Positions 40,797 through 49,858 of a stretch of DNA of 64,000 nucleotides are shown one piece after another. Below the pieces are notes generated by a model. It was not told the origin of the DNA and did no database searches. It saw only the letters and a list, made by a program, of their open reading frames with translations. The stretch is from Vreelandella subglaciescola (GTDB lineage Bacteria > Pseudomonadota > Gammaproteobacteria > Pseudomonadales > Halomonadaceae). The stretch is taken from the NCBI RefSeq assembly GCF_900142895.1, contig NZ_LT670847.1, positions 2,356,001 through 2,420,000 of the forward strand, read 5' to 3'. The translations under genes and the position numbers were made by a program. Position 1 is the stretch's first letter. Every line of letters starts with the position of its first letter.

Positions 40797-42446
40797 AATC
40801 ACCGGAATAATGCCCACCACCACAATCGCCAGCGAGGCCGTCGAGGCCTCGGCAAGGCGTTCGTCGGACGCCAGGTTGTGCGCCCGCACGGCCAGCGTAT
40901 CGAAGTTGAACGGGCGCAGGATGATGGTGGCGGGCAGCTCCTTCATGGCATCCACAAACACCAGAATCCCCGCCGCCAGCAGGCTCGAGCGCATCATCGG
41001 CGTATGAATGCGCCGCAGGGTGCCGCCGGCGGTCTGGCCCAGCGTGCGCGCGGCGGCGTCCATGCTCGGCGTGACCTTGCCCAGGCTGGCCTCTATCGCG
41101 TTGAACGACACGGCCAGAAAGCGCGCCACGTAGGCGTAAATCAGAATGAACGCCGAGCCGCTGAAAATCAGCCCGACGATCTTGCCGTAATGGTCGTTCA
41201 GCCAGACGTTGATGGTGTTATCCAGCCACGCGAACGGAATCAGTATGCCCACGGCGACCACCGAACCGGGAATGGCGTAGCCCATTGAGGCCACCCGCGA
41301 GCTGACTCGGGCGAACGGCGTGTTGTGGATGCGCACCCCGTAGCTGAGCAGCAGCGCCATGCCCACCGCCAGAATCGCCGCGCCCACGGAGAGCCCCAGG
41401 CTGTTGGCGGCAAAGCCGATAAAGCGCGGGCCGAACAGCGAGTCGCCCTGTTCAATCGCCAGATTGAGCAATATTCCGCTGGGCAGCGCAAAGCCCACCA
41501 GTACGGGTATCGAGCAGGCCAGCAGGGCAATGCCGGCGCGCCAGCCGGCAAGCGGGTATTCGGGCAGCTGCTGGTAGCGGTTGGTGGTGTGAAAGTAGCG
41601 CCGCTTGCCCCGTGACCAGCGCTCAAGCAGCACAAACAGGATGACAAACGCCAGCAGGCAGGCCGCCAGCTGGGCGGCCGCCACCGGCTCGCCGAGGCCA
41701 AACCAGGTGCGGTAAATGCCGGTGGTGAAGGTATCCACACCGAAAAACTGCACCGCGCCGAACTCGTTGAGGGTTTCCATCAGCACCAGCGAAACGCCGC
41801 CCACCAGCGCCGGGCGCGACAGCGGCACGGCGACGCTGGCAAACAGGTGCCAGGGGCCGCGCCCCAGCGTGCGGCCGACGTCGAGCACGCACACCGACTG
41901 TTCCAGAAATGACGCCCGCGCCAACAAATACACGTAAGGGTAAAGCACCAGCGTAATCAGCGTGGCCGCGCCGCCCAGCGAGCGCACGTTGGGAAAATAG
42001 TAGTCGCCGTATTCCCAGCCGGTCATATCGCGCAGCATGCTTTGCAACGGCCCCGCCACCTGCAGAAAATCGGTATAGGCATAGGCGATAACGTAGGTCG
42101 GCACCGCCAGCGGCAGCAGCAGCGCCCACTCGAACACGCGCTTGCCGGGAAAACGGCACATCACCACCAGCCACGCCGTACCTGTGCCAATCACCAGCGT
42201 GCCCGTGCCCACCAGCAGCACCATCCACAGGGTGTTGGTCAGGTAGCGCGGCAGCACGGTAGAGGCCAGATGCTGCCAGACATCGCCGGCGGGCAGGAAA
42301 ATATGGCTGAATATCACGATGACCGGCAGCGCCACGATCAGCGCAATCGCAAACAGAATGATCGACCATGCGCTGAAGCGCTGCGAGACGCGTGCGCGAA
42401 ACCGATGGGCGAGGGCAGGCAGCCCGCGACGGGCGGAATGAGACAA
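40722..42446 (-). CDS. Iron(III) ABC transporter permease (FbpB-like, fused two-domain)
   Basis: A 574-residue inner-membrane permease with about 12 segments in two homologous halves. The EAA-type loops are DVGRTLGRGPWHLFASVAVPLSRPA in the first half and DAAARTLGQTAGGTLRRIHTPMMR in the second. This fused layout is typical of FbpB/HitB/FutB iron permeases. It is transcribed away from tmcA and converges on the ATPase gene with a 75-base antisense overlap at the 3' ends. Confidence 0.92.
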   Translation of the reverse strand: MSHSARRGLPALAHRFRARVSQRFSAWSIILFAIALIVALPVIVIFSHIFLPAGDVWQHLASTVLPRYLTNTLWMVLLVGTGTLVIGTGTAWLVVMCRFPGKRVFEWALLLPLAVPTYVIAYAYTDFLQVAGPLQSMLRDMTGWEYGDYYFPNVRSLGGAATLITLVLYPYVYLLARASFLEQSVCVLDVGRTLGRGPWHLFASVAVPLSRPALVGGVSLVLMETLNEFGAVQFFGVDTFTTGIYRTWFGLGEPVAAAQLAACLLAFVILFVLLERWSRGKRRYFHTTNRYQQLPEYPLAGWRAGIALLACSIPVLVGFALPSGILLNLAIEQGDSLFGPRFIGFAANSLGLSVGAAILAVGMALLLSYGVRIHNTPFARVSSRVASMGYAIPGSVVAVGILIPFAWLDNTINVWLNDHYGKIVGLIFSGSAFILIYAYVARFLAVSFNAIEASLGKVTPSMDAAARTLGQTAGGTLRRIHTPMMRSSLLAAGILVFVDAMKELPATIILRPFNFDTLAVRAHNLASDERLAEASTASLAIVVVGIIPVILLSLAMRRSRPGSRAGRGKDEHLG

Positions 42447-42609
42447 GAGAAACCCTCCTTTGAGCCGCTCGGGCGAAACGTTGACAGGTGATAATGCGAC
42501 AAACTCCCAGCGGCAAATAGTATCATCCGCGCCACCTGGCCTGCAGCAAAGTTGGCAGAGACGCCGCTAAAGCACAGACCGTTAAGAACAGACGGTTTAA
42601 GGAGACACC

Positions 42610-44736
42610 ATGAGCGACCCACTGCCGCCGGCAGACGATGCGCGCGGGCTAAGCGCCTTGCTGTGCCACGCCGCCCGGCTCAAACGCCGCCGCGCCCGCC
42701 GGCTGGTGTGGCTCGCCAGCGGTGCGACAACCGGCCGCCGGCGCGCATTGGCGCTGTGGCAGTCACGCGACTGGCACGCGCCCCTGTGGGTGGGTGAAAA
42801 GAAGGTGAGTGATGAAACGCTAGCTGAGCCACCCGCGCTGCCCGCCGCCAAGGCGCGCACCCGGCTGGGCCAAGAGCACGGGCTGGTGGTGTTTGACGCC
42901 AGCGCGGGCTTTGACCCCGACGCCCTCGGCGCGCTGGGCGGCACGCTCACCGCCGGCGGGCTGCTGGTGCTGATAACGCCGGAAGAATGGGGCAGCACGC
43001 CGGATGCCGACTATCGCCGCATTGCCGATTATCCGCACGATCCTCAAGCGTTGAGCGCGCACTACCTCGCGCGGCTGGCGCGCCTTTTAGCCCATGACGC
43101 CGGCGTTGTGGCGTGGCCGGCGAGAGCCGCCGCACCGCGCCTGCCACGGCTTGCCGCCATGCCCGAAAAAGCCCCTGCGCCGGACGACCCCGACTGCGTG
43201 ACGCCGGATCAGGCCCGGGCGGTGGCCAGGGTGACGCGGCTAAAACGCCGCCGGCCATTGGTGATTACCGCCGACCGCGGGCGGGGCAAAAGCGCGGCGC
43301 TGGGCATTGCCTGTGCGCGGCTGCTGGCCGCCGGCGTGGCGCATATCGTGGTTACCGCGCCGCGCCCGGACGCGGCGGCCGCGCTTTTCGCCCACGCCGA
43401 GGCGCTTATCGGCGGGCGCAGCCCGGCGCTGGAGTTTATCGCCCCCGACGCGCTGACCGCGAAGGTGGAAGCGGGCACCCTGGGCGGCGACGGCAGCTAC
43501 CTGATGGTGGATGAAGCGGCGGCGATACCGCCAGCGCTGCTGGGCCGCTGGCTGGCGGCGTTTCCGCGCATTGCGTTTGCCACCACCGTTCACGGCTACG
43601 AAGGCTCAGGGCGCGGCTTTGCGCTTCGCTTTCGCGAACGCCTTGATCGACAAACGCCCGGCTGGCAGGCGCTCGAGCTTGAGACGCCGGTGCGCTTTGC
43701 CCCCAGTGACCCGCTGGAAGCCACGCTTGCTCGCCTGCTGCTGTTAAAAGCCGAGCCGCCAATGCCTGACGCGGGCTCTGAGCAGGGTGTTAGCTGGCTT
43801 GAGCGTAGCGCGCTGGCCATCGATGAGCCCACCCTTGAGGCGCTGTTTGGCCTGCTGGTGCAGTCGCACTACCGTACTACGCCCGGCGACGTACGCCAGC
43901 TGCTTGACGGCCCAGCTACGCGCATTGGCGTGCTGGGCGCGGCAAAGGCGCCTGCAGGCGTGGTGGTCATGCGCGAAGAAGGCGGCTTTGACGCTGACCT
44001 TGCCGAGCACGTGGCGCGTGGCGAGCGCCGCCCCCAGGGACATTTACTGGCCCAGTCGCTGGCCGCCCACGTCGGCTGCCGTCAAGCGCTGACCGCCTGC
44101 TGGCAGCGCATCACGCGGGTGGCCGTACACCCCGAAACCCGCCGGCAAGGTGCGGGCAGCGAGCTTTTGTGCCATGCCCGCGCTGCCGCGCAGGACAGCG
44201 GGGCCGATCTATTAGGCGCGACCTTTGGCGCCGAGGCGGGGCTAGTGGCGTTCTGGCGCGCCGCCGGTTTTACCCCGGTGCGGCTGGGTATCTCCCGGGA
44301 TACCACCACCGGCGAATACGCGCTGATGGTCGCCCGGGCGCTGACCCCGCGCGGCGAGGAAGTGCTCGCGGAATTGACCCAGCGCTTTGTCGCCGAGCTG
44401 CCCGCATTGCTGGCCTTTGAGCTTGACGGTTTGCCGGTTGATGCCCTGGCGCTGCTGCTGGGCACGCTGCCGCCGCCCACGTTGAGCGCCGCGCTGCGCC
44501 GTGATTTGCACGACGTTGCCTACGCCCGCCGCGACCCGCGCCTTGCCCGCCCCGCGCTGCAGGCGCTCGCCGTTGCAGCTGCCCAGCGCCCGCTCAACGC
44601 TGATGCCCAGCGCGCCTGTGGGGCGCTTGCCGGCTTTGCGTATCAGGATCGGGCGTTTGCCGGCAGCCGCAAAGAGGCTACCTTGGCGCTGCGCCACGCC
44701 GTGGCCACGCTGCTGAGCGCGGCACAGATAGACTGA
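42610..44736 (+). CDS. tmcA: tRNA(Met) cytidine acetyltransferase TmcA
   Basis: Forms N4-acetylcytidine at the wobble base of elongator tRNA-Met using acetyl-CoA and ATP. It has 708 residues. An N-terminal domain is followed by a RecD-like helicase module with Walker A TADRGRGKSAAL (about residue 220) and Walker B LMVDEAAAIPP, then a GNAT module VHPETRRQGAGSELL (about residue 507) and a C-terminal tRNA-binding domain. E. coli TmcA is 671 residues. The ATG at 42610 follows AAGGAGA. Confidence 0.93.
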   Translation: MSDPLPPADDARGLSALLCHAARLKRRRARRLVWLASGATTGRRRALALWQSRDWHAPLWVGEKKVSDETLAEPPALPAAKARTRLGQEHGLVVFDASAGFDPDALGALGGTLTAGGLLVLITPEEWGSTPDADYRRIADYPHDPQALSAHYLARLARLLAHDAGVVAWPARAAAPRLPRLAAMPEKAPAPDDPDCVTPDQARAVARVTRLKRRRPLVITADRGRGKSAALGIACARLLAAGVAHIVVTAPRPDAAAALFAHAEALIGGRSPALEFIAPDALTAKVEAGTLGGDGSYLMVDEAAAIPPALLGRWLAAFPRIAFATTVHGYEGSGRGFALRFRERLDRQTPGWQALELETPVRFAPSDPLEATLARLLLLKAEPPMPDAGSEQGVSWLERSALAIDEPTLEALFGLLVQSHYRTTPGDVRQLLDGPATRIGVLGAAKAPAGVVVMREEGGFDADLAEHVARGERRPQGHLLAQSLAAHVGCRQALTACWQRITRVAVHPETRRQGAGSELLCHARAAAQDSGADLLGATFGAEAGLVAFWRAAGFTPVRLGISRDTTTGEYALMVARALTPRGEEVLAELTQRFVAELPALLAFELDGLPVDALALLLGTLPPPTLSAALRRDLHDVAYARRDPRLARPALQALAVAAAQRPLNADAQRACGALAGFAYQDRAFAGSRKEATLALRHAVATLLSAAQID

Positions 44737-44765
44737 AGGAACCGGGATAGGCCGAAGAGGGGGTT

Positions 44766-44785
44766 CTACGCCATGGATGGCGTAG
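44766..44785. repeat. Perfect 20-bp palindrome after tmcA
   Basis: ctacgccatggatggcgtag, two 9-bp arms around gg. It lies 30 bases after the tmcA stop and lacks a T run, so it is more like an extragenic palindromic element than a terminator. Only one copy is in this window. Confidence 0.6.
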
Positions 44786-44947
44786 GTAGCGTCCAGGGAT
44801 GGATTCACAGCGCCCCTTATCGGCCTGTCGACGGCTCCGCCGTGTAGATACGATCACCGGTGATAACTCAGACGTCGTCAGTCGGTACACTTTCGCCGGT
44901 TAGCGCGGGGGAGTAAGGTGTCAGGATTACCGACGAGACGAGCTTCC

Positions 44948-46411
44948 ATGAACGAACACCTTGATACGCTAAGCCCCGCGCCGGTCTGGCGCCATTTCCG
45001 CACCCTGTGCAACACGCCCCGGCCGTCAGGCCACGAAGCGGCGCTGGTGGCCAAGCTTGAAGCCTGGGCAGACGGTTTGGGCCTTGCCCACGACCGCGAC
45101 GCCTTTGGCAACCTGCGGATCAAAAAGCCCGCCGCTCAAGGCTGTGAAAACGCCCCCGGGGTTATTTTGCAGGGGCATTTGGACATGGTTGCCCAGGCCA
45201 ACGCCGAGCGCCCCCATGATTTCACCCGCGACCCCATCAGCACCTATGTAGAAGACGGCTGGCTGCACGCCGACGGCACTACGCTGGGCGCGGATAACGG
45301 CCTTGGCGTGGCCGCTGCGCTGGCGCTGCTGGAAAGCACCGACGTTGCCCACGGGCCGCTCGAGGCGCTTTTCACCCTGGAAGAAGAAACCTCCATGGGC
45401 GGCGCACTGGAGCTGGCGGAAGACTGGCTGGAAGGCAAGCTGCTGCTCAATCTTGACAGCGAAGCGCGCGGTGAGGCCTACATCGGCTGTGCCGGCGGCA
45501 GCGACGTGGTGGTCGATGCGCGCCTGCCCGAAGCCCCGCTTGAGGCGCACGAGCGCTGCCTGGATATCGCCCTGACCGGTCTCAAAGGCGGCCATTCGGG
45601 CATGGATATTCACCTGCCGCTAGCCAATGCCAACCGCCTGCTGGTGCGCGTGCTGCGCACGCTGGAGTTTGCCGGCGCGCGGCTGGTGAGTTATCAGGGC
45701 GGCACGCTGCGCAACGCCATCCCCCGGGAGGCGTTTGTGCGGGTCGCGCTGCCGGCTGATGAGATCGACGCGGTGACGGCCAAGGTGGCCTCCCTTGAGG
45801 CCACGCTCAGGGCCGAACTGGGCCAGCCGGATAGCGGCTTTGCGCTAGGCGTTACGCCCACGCCGCCGGCAGACACCCCGGATGAAGCGCTGACCGTGGA
45901 TGCCAGCGCCATGCTGGTAGCAGCGCTCAACGTTGCCCCCTGCGGCGTCGAACGCATGAGCGCCGAGGTCGAGGGCGTGGTCGAAACCTCCAATAACTTG
46001 GGTGTGCTGAACCTGGAAGGCGGGCGCTTTCATCTGTGCGCGCTGGTGCGTTCGCTGCACGACAGCGCCGTTGCGGCCATGATCGACCGCTTTCGTGCGC
46101 TGTTCGAGCTGATCGGCGCGCGGGTCAAGGCCGAGCACGGCTACCCGGGCTGGGTGCCCGACTCGGACAGCCCGCTGCTGGCGACGTTTATCGACTGCCA
46201 TCAGCAGCGGCTTGGCCGCGAGCCGGCGGTGAAGGTGATCCACGCCGGTCTGGAATGCGGCATTCTGGGGAGCAAATATCCAGCGCTGGACATGATCTCG
46301 TTCGGGCCGACCATTCGCGGCGCGCACTCGCCCGATGAAAGAGTGGATATCGACTCGGTGGACGAGTTCTGGACGCTGCTCAAGGCGCTGACCGAAGCGT
46401 TGGGGCGTTGA
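44948..46411 (+). CDS. pepD: Cytosol non-specific dipeptidase (aminoacyl-histidine dipeptidase) PepD
   Basis: An M20-family zinc dipeptidase of 487 residues, close to E. coli PepD (485). Zinc and catalytic residues are in GHLDMVAQ, GADNGLGVA (bridging Asp), LEEETSMGGA (general base Glu), DSEARGEAYIG and, near the end, IRGAHSPDERV. The dimerisation/lid insertion runs from about residue 185 to 380. The ATG at 44948 (MNEHLDTLSPAPVW) matches the family start; a GTG at 44918 is an alternative. Two REP-like elements and a split terminator follow. Confidence 0.94.
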   Translation: MNEHLDTLSPAPVWRHFRTLCNTPRPSGHEAALVAKLEAWADGLGLAHDRDAFGNLRIKKPAAQGCENAPGVILQGHLDMVAQANAERPHDFTRDPISTYVEDGWLHADGTTLGADNGLGVAAALALLESTDVAHGPLEALFTLEEETSMGGALELAEDWLEGKLLLNLDSEARGEAYIGCAGGSDVVVDARLPEAPLEAHERCLDIALTGLKGGHSGMDIHLPLANANRLLVRVLRTLEFAGARLVSYQGGTLRNAIPREAFVRVALPADEIDAVTAKVASLEATLRAELGQPDSGFALGVTPTPPADTPDEALTVDASAMLVAALNVAPCGVERMSAEVEGVVETSNNLGVLNLEGGRFHLCALVRSLHDSAVAAMIDRFRALFELIGARVKAEHGYPGWVPDSDSPLLATFIDCHQQRLGREPAVKVIHAGLECGILGSKYPALDMISFGPTIRGAHSPDERVDIDSVDEFWTLLKALTEALGR

Positions 46412-46416
46412 AATTA

Positions 46417-46570
46417 GTAGGAGGCCGGTTTACCGGGCGAAGCAGGCCAACGGCCTGCCTGGGTTGCATCGAGTGCGGCGGGGCATGCGGTCGCGCGGCA
46501 GAGCCGCCCTCCTACGGCAGAGGGTGACAATCACCCAGTGTTGTAGAAGGCTGGCTCCGCCTTGGCGGGC
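46417..46570. repeat. Cluster of three REP-like elements after pepD
   Basis: gtaggaggccggtttaccgg plus gcga (46418-46440) is near-identical to the element after polA. An inverted partner tcgcgcggcagagccgccct plus cctac lies at 46491-46515, and a diverged third copy tgtagaaggctggctccgcc at 46542-46561. Paired inverted REPs like this often form one long hairpin. Confidence 0.7.
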
Positions 46571-46576
46571 ATAAAA

Positions 46577-46592
46577 AACGGCACCCAATCGG
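46577..46592. terminator. Left half of a bidirectional terminator split by the IS4 element
   Basis: Removing the IS and one 10-bp duplication restores cggcaccc/gggtgccg with an aatc loop, preceded by aaaaaa and followed by tttt. This is a perfect two-way terminator between the convergent pepD and dps. The right half is at 48011-48028. Neither half can fold alone. Confidence 0.85.
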
Positions 46593-46602
46593 GTAATGCC
46601 AG

Positions 46603-47925
46603 TCAGTTAAGCCTGACTGGCATTTTTCGTCTGGTCGGATACTTCTGCGGCCTTTGCTTGACCGATCTGGGATAAGATCTCTCACGTCGCGCCGGTAGGA
46701 TAAAAGACGGTGCCATGTCCAGCATTGACTGAATTACCTCGGGAATACGGCCTGGCGAGACCCAAGGTAACACCGTTAACTCCTTGATAATCCAATGAGC
46801 CGCCTGATGAAAGCTGAGCTGATTCGGGTGGACGGCTTTTAAACTGTAAGCCATGCGAGCCATCTGAAACCGAATCAGATTGTAGGCGAGTAACGTGCCC
46901 CAAAGCTCTTGGCAGATCATCTCGGGCGTCCGACTGCGCAGCGTCATACGATTCCCCAGCAACGATTGCTTGATTTCCCGATAGCCCAGTTCGATTTCCC
47001 AGCGGTAGCTGTAAAGATCGACAATATCCGCCGCTGGAAAACGCATCGGGTCCGTCATTGATGTCAGTACTTGAACCTCTTTTCCATTCACTTTCCGCCG
47101 TAGCAAGCGCGCGGTGACCGTCGACGGTAAACCGGGCCACTTCTTTCGGGCTTGCGGAGAGGACGTTAATGTCACCAATCGATCCTGCCGACCCAGCGAC
47201 CGCTCTTCCTGGTACTGTGTGCCCTTTTTTAACGGAATAAGCCAGTGACGCTGCTCGCCTGCACTTTGCCAGGCATGCAACAGCCCCAGCGAGTAGAAAC
47301 CACGGTCAAACAACGTCAGGGAGTGATCCGGCGTGCTGGTGATGAGCTCTGGCGTCAAGTCCATCTCGCTCCTCGCCACACTATCGAACGCGGATCCCGT
47401 CAATAGATGACTGGTTAACTCCATCTGACACACCATACGGACCTGCGGATAACCGGCTTCATGGTGTGCGTTACGGGTCCGGGCAAATGTGGTGTGGTTC
47501 TCGGGAGAATCAGGCGTGCGCCATACGACACCATCAACGCCCAGCAAGGTCAGGCCGCACCAATGCGGGTGAGGCGTCTGTTGGTGCCAAAGCGCTTGTG
47601 TCTGCTCGAAGACACGCTTCACGGGATCGACTCCCAGCCGTTGACGTGCCTGAACCACGGCGCTGGGTGCCACAAAGGGCCGTTTTCCGGGCAGCATAAT
47701 ATCAAGATGGTTGACGATCTGGCCCATGGGAATATGCCGGAACAAGGCCATCCCGACCACGGCCCAAACGACCATGTCCAGCGGCAGTCGTCGTTTACGT
47801 AGTGTGGCGACGCCGGCCTCCTCGAGGCAGGTATCGATCAAGTCGGGAGACAGCACCTCGGAGAGGCTGGAGAAGTCGTCGGGTACTGCTTTGGCGATGG
47901 CACCAATAGCTTGACTGAAATGCAT
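46603..47925 (-). CDS. IS4-family transposase
   Basis: A 440-residue DDE transposase from the start at 47925 ([14 protein letters not shown]). The IS4 signature Y-(2)-R-(3)-E-(6)-K is exact in [15 protein letters not shown] and contains the catalytic Glu. The first Asp is in [12 protein letters not shown] and the second in [13 protein letters not shown]. An in-frame ATG at 47970 would add 15 residues, but a terminator-like hairpin lies between the two ATGs, which favours 47925. The gene appears intact. Confidence 0.93.
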   Translation of the reverse strand: MHFSQAIGAIAKAVPDDFSSLSEVLSPDLIDTCLEEAGVATLRKRRLPLDMVVWAVVGMALFRHIPMGQIVNHLDIMLPGKRPFVAPSAVVQARQRLGVDPVKRVFEQTQALWHQQTPHPHWCGLTLLGVDGVVWRTPDSPENHTTFARTRNAHHEAGYPQVRMVCQMELTSHLLTGSAFDSVARSEMDLTPELITSTPDHSLTLFDRGFYSLGLLHAWQSAGEQRHWLIPLKKGTQYQEERSLGRQDRLVTLTSSPQARKKWPGLPSTVTARLLRRKVNGKEVQVLTSMTDPMRFPAADIVDLYSYRWEIELGYREIKQSLLGNRMTLRSRTPEMICQELWGTLLAYNLIRFQMARMAYSLKAVHPNQLSFHQAAHWIIKELTVLPWVSPGRIPEVIQSMLDMAPSFILPARRERSYPRSVKQRPQKYPTRRKMPVRLN

Positions 47926-47933
47926 ACAAAAAT

Positions 47934-47960
47934 CCGGCATCAGTAAGTGGCTGATGCCGG
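47934..47960 (-). terminator. Terminator-like hairpin before the IS4 transposase start
   Basis: ccggcatcag/ctgatgccgg, a perfect 10-bp stem with a 7-base loop, is followed on the minus strand by attttt just upstream of the transposase ATG. It should stop or sequester transcripts entering from outside, as IS10 and IS50 do by other hairpins. Confidence 0.6.
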
Positions 47961-48053
47961 AATATCGCATTACCTGCCAGGTGATGAAAGGCTTAACTGA
48001 CTGGCATTACACCCAATCGGGTGCCGTTTTGCTGTGGGTGCCGTTCCGGGGGC

Positions 48054-48530
48054 TTAGCGACCGAGGTAGGCGTTGAGCATCCAGATGGTTTTTTCCTGCT
48101 CGCGGATGTACTGCCCGGCCTGATCGGCGGTGCCTTCATCGTCGGCGTCGGAGGCCAGCGCCAGCACATCACGCTGCAGCTCGATGATGGTCTGGTAGCC
48201 CTGGAGGATGCCTTTGACGCAGCTTTGTCCATCGCTTACGTCCTTGTCTTCGACGATGCGCGAGAGCTTGGCGTAGTCGCTGTAGGCATGCACCGGCGTG
48301 TAGCCCAGCGTCAGGATGCGCTCGGCTACCTCGTCCACCTTGGTCAGCAGGTCGGTGTAGAACTCTTCAAACTTGACGTGCAGCTGGAAGAACTCTTGGC
48401 CCTTCACGTTCCAGTGATAGCCGCGAACGTTCATGTAGAACGTCTGGTAGTTGGCGAGTAGCTGATTGAGTTTTTCGGCCAGCTGCGCGGCGCTACTTTC
48501 TGGTAGGCCAATGCTGTTGGTGTCGGTCAT
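48054..48530 (-). CDS. dps: Dps/ferritin-like DNA-protecting protein
   Basis: A 158-residue dodecameric mini-ferritin that oxidises and stores iron and protects DNA. The ferroxidase site is spread over YHWNVKGQEFFQLHVKFEEFYTDL and KVDEVAERI, with the His, Asp and Glu ligands all present. The ATG at 48530 has a strong AGGAGG. Its own 3' terminator was broken by the IS4 element 44 bases downstream, so its transcript may now run into the IS on the same strand. Confidence 0.95.
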   Translation of the reverse strand: MTDTNSIGLPESSAAQLAEKLNQLLANYQTFYMNVRGYHWNVKGQEFFQLHVKFEEFYTDLLTKVDEVAERILTLGYTPVHAYSDYAKLSRIVEDKDVSDGQSCVKGILQGYQTIIELQRDVLALASDADDEGTADQAGQYIREQEKTIWMLNAYLGR

Positions 48531-48607
48531 GCTGCCTCCTGGTAAAAGCCGCGTGGCGGCGTTGGAATCAGTCAAACCCGTATTGCGCAGGTTTTGGCTT
48601 ACCCTGA

Positions 48608-48633
48608 TTAATGCCGGCGAACCGGCATTAATT
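48608..48633 (-). terminator. Hairpin between dps and glycerate kinase gene
   Basis: attaatgccgg/ccggcattaat with a 4-base loop, a perfect 11-bp stem. It lies 30 bases after the stop of the kinase gene on the minus strand. The T run is absent, so it may be a weak terminator. Confidence 0.5.
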
Positions 48634-48662
48634 CAAGGGGGTGGGATGTTTAGCGCGTCGAC

Positions 48663-49796
48663 TTAGCCGGCCGCGTGCCACAGGCGGGCGATGCTGTCGC
48701 AGCGGTCGGTTAAAAGCTCGGCGGTGCGTGCCATGGCGTCTTCCAGCGTAATCGGGCCGTCGGCCAGCGCGAACGCGGCGGTAACGCCTTCGTCGTGGCA
48801 GGCATGCCAGCCGTCGCCCAGCGCGCCGGCGAGCACCACTACCGGCTTGCCCGCGGCCTTGGCTGCCCGGGACACGCCGATGGGCGTCTTGCCCGACATG
48901 CTTTGGCCGTCGAGCTTGCCTTCGCCGGTGATCACCAGGTCGGCCTTGGCCAGGCGCTCGGCCATGCCGGCCTGCTCCATGATCATCTCGATGCCGGGCT
49001 TGAGTGTGGCGCCCATGAAGGCCCGGGCGGCAAAGCCCATGCCGCCGGCGGCACCGGCGCCGGCCATGTCGCGGTCGTCCTGGCCAAGCACCTTGGCGCT
49101 TACGTCGGCAAAGTGGCCAAGGGCGGCGTCGAGCTCTTTGACCACCTCGGGGTTTGCGCCTTTTTGCGGGCCGAATACGGCGGTCGCGCCGCGCTCGCCG
49201 AGCAGCGGGTTGTCCACGTCCACGGCGGCTTCTACCTGCAGTGCTGCCAGGCGCGGATCAAGGCCGGAGATATCCAGCGTCTTGAGCTCGGCGAGTGCCG
49301 CGCCGCCGGGCTTGAGCGCATTGCCGTCGGCGTCGAGCAGCTTGGCACCGAGGGCCGCCAGCATGCCGGCACCGGCGTCGTTGGTCGCACTGCCGCCCAG
49401 CAGCAGCAGGGCTTTTTCCGCGCCGGCGTCGAGGGCTTCAGCGAACAGCTCACCCACGCCGTAGGTGGTGGTGGTGCGCGCGTCGCGCTCGGCAGGCGTA
49501 AGCTGCTGCAGGCCGCTGGCCTCGGCCAGCTCGATGTACGCGGTGCGCTCGTCGGCAAGCCAGCCCCAGGTGGCGGTGGCCGGGCGGCCCAGCGCATCCT
49601 GCACCTTGGCCGTGCGGCGTTCGGCGCCGGTGGCCATGATCAGCGCTTCAAGGCTGCCTTCGCCGCCGTCGGCCATCGGGCAGGTTTGCGTGTGTGCCTC
49701 GGGCAGGGCGCGCTGTATGCCGCGGGCCATGGCATCGGCGGCGTCCTGAGCGCTCAGGGCATCCTTGAAACTGTCGGGGCAGAGCAAAACGTGCAT
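48663..49796 (-). CDS. garK: Glycerate kinase (GarK/GlxK family)
   Basis: Phosphorylates D-glycerate to 2-phosphoglycerate, feeding glyoxylate or glucarate products into glycolysis. It has 377 residues. It starts MHVLLCPDSFKDALSA, with PMADGGEGSLEAL, LLLGGSATNDAGAGMLAALG and ITGEGKLDGQSMSGKTPIGV, all family hallmarks. No glyoxylate carboligase or tartronate semialdehyde reductase gene is next to it, so the pathway context is not visible. Confidence 0.95.
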   Translation of the reverse strand: MHVLLCPDSFKDALSAQDAADAMARGIQRALPEAHTQTCPMADGGEGSLEALIMATGAERRTAKVQDALGRPATATWGWLADERTAYIELAEASGLQQLTPAERDARTTTTYGVGELFAEALDAGAEKALLLLGGSATNDAGAGMLAALGAKLLDADGNALKPGGAALAELKTLDISGLDPRLAALQVEAAVDVDNPLLGERGATAVFGPQKGANPEVVKELDAALGHFADVSAKVLGQDDRDMAGAGAAGGMGFAARAFMGATLKPGIEMIMEQAGMAERLAKADLVITGEGKLDGQSMSGKTPIGVSRAAKAAGKPVVVLAGALGDGWHACHDEGVTAAFALADGPITLEDAMARTAELLTDRCDSIARLWHAAG

Positions 49797-49858
49797 CGTG
49801 CCAACTCCTTACTGGTGGTCTGTTGTTGGTGTTATGGGGTCATAAAACGGTCTACGGG

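Larger units (their letters stand above)
46593..48010 (-). mobile_element. IS4-family insertion sequence
   Basis: 1418 bp with 21-bp perfect terminal inverted repeats beginning gtaatgccagtcagttaagc, and a 10-bp target duplication acccaatcgg (46583-46592 and 48011-48020). It holds one transposase gene on the minus strand. The target is the loop and inner stem of a terminator hairpin. Confidence 0.95.
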
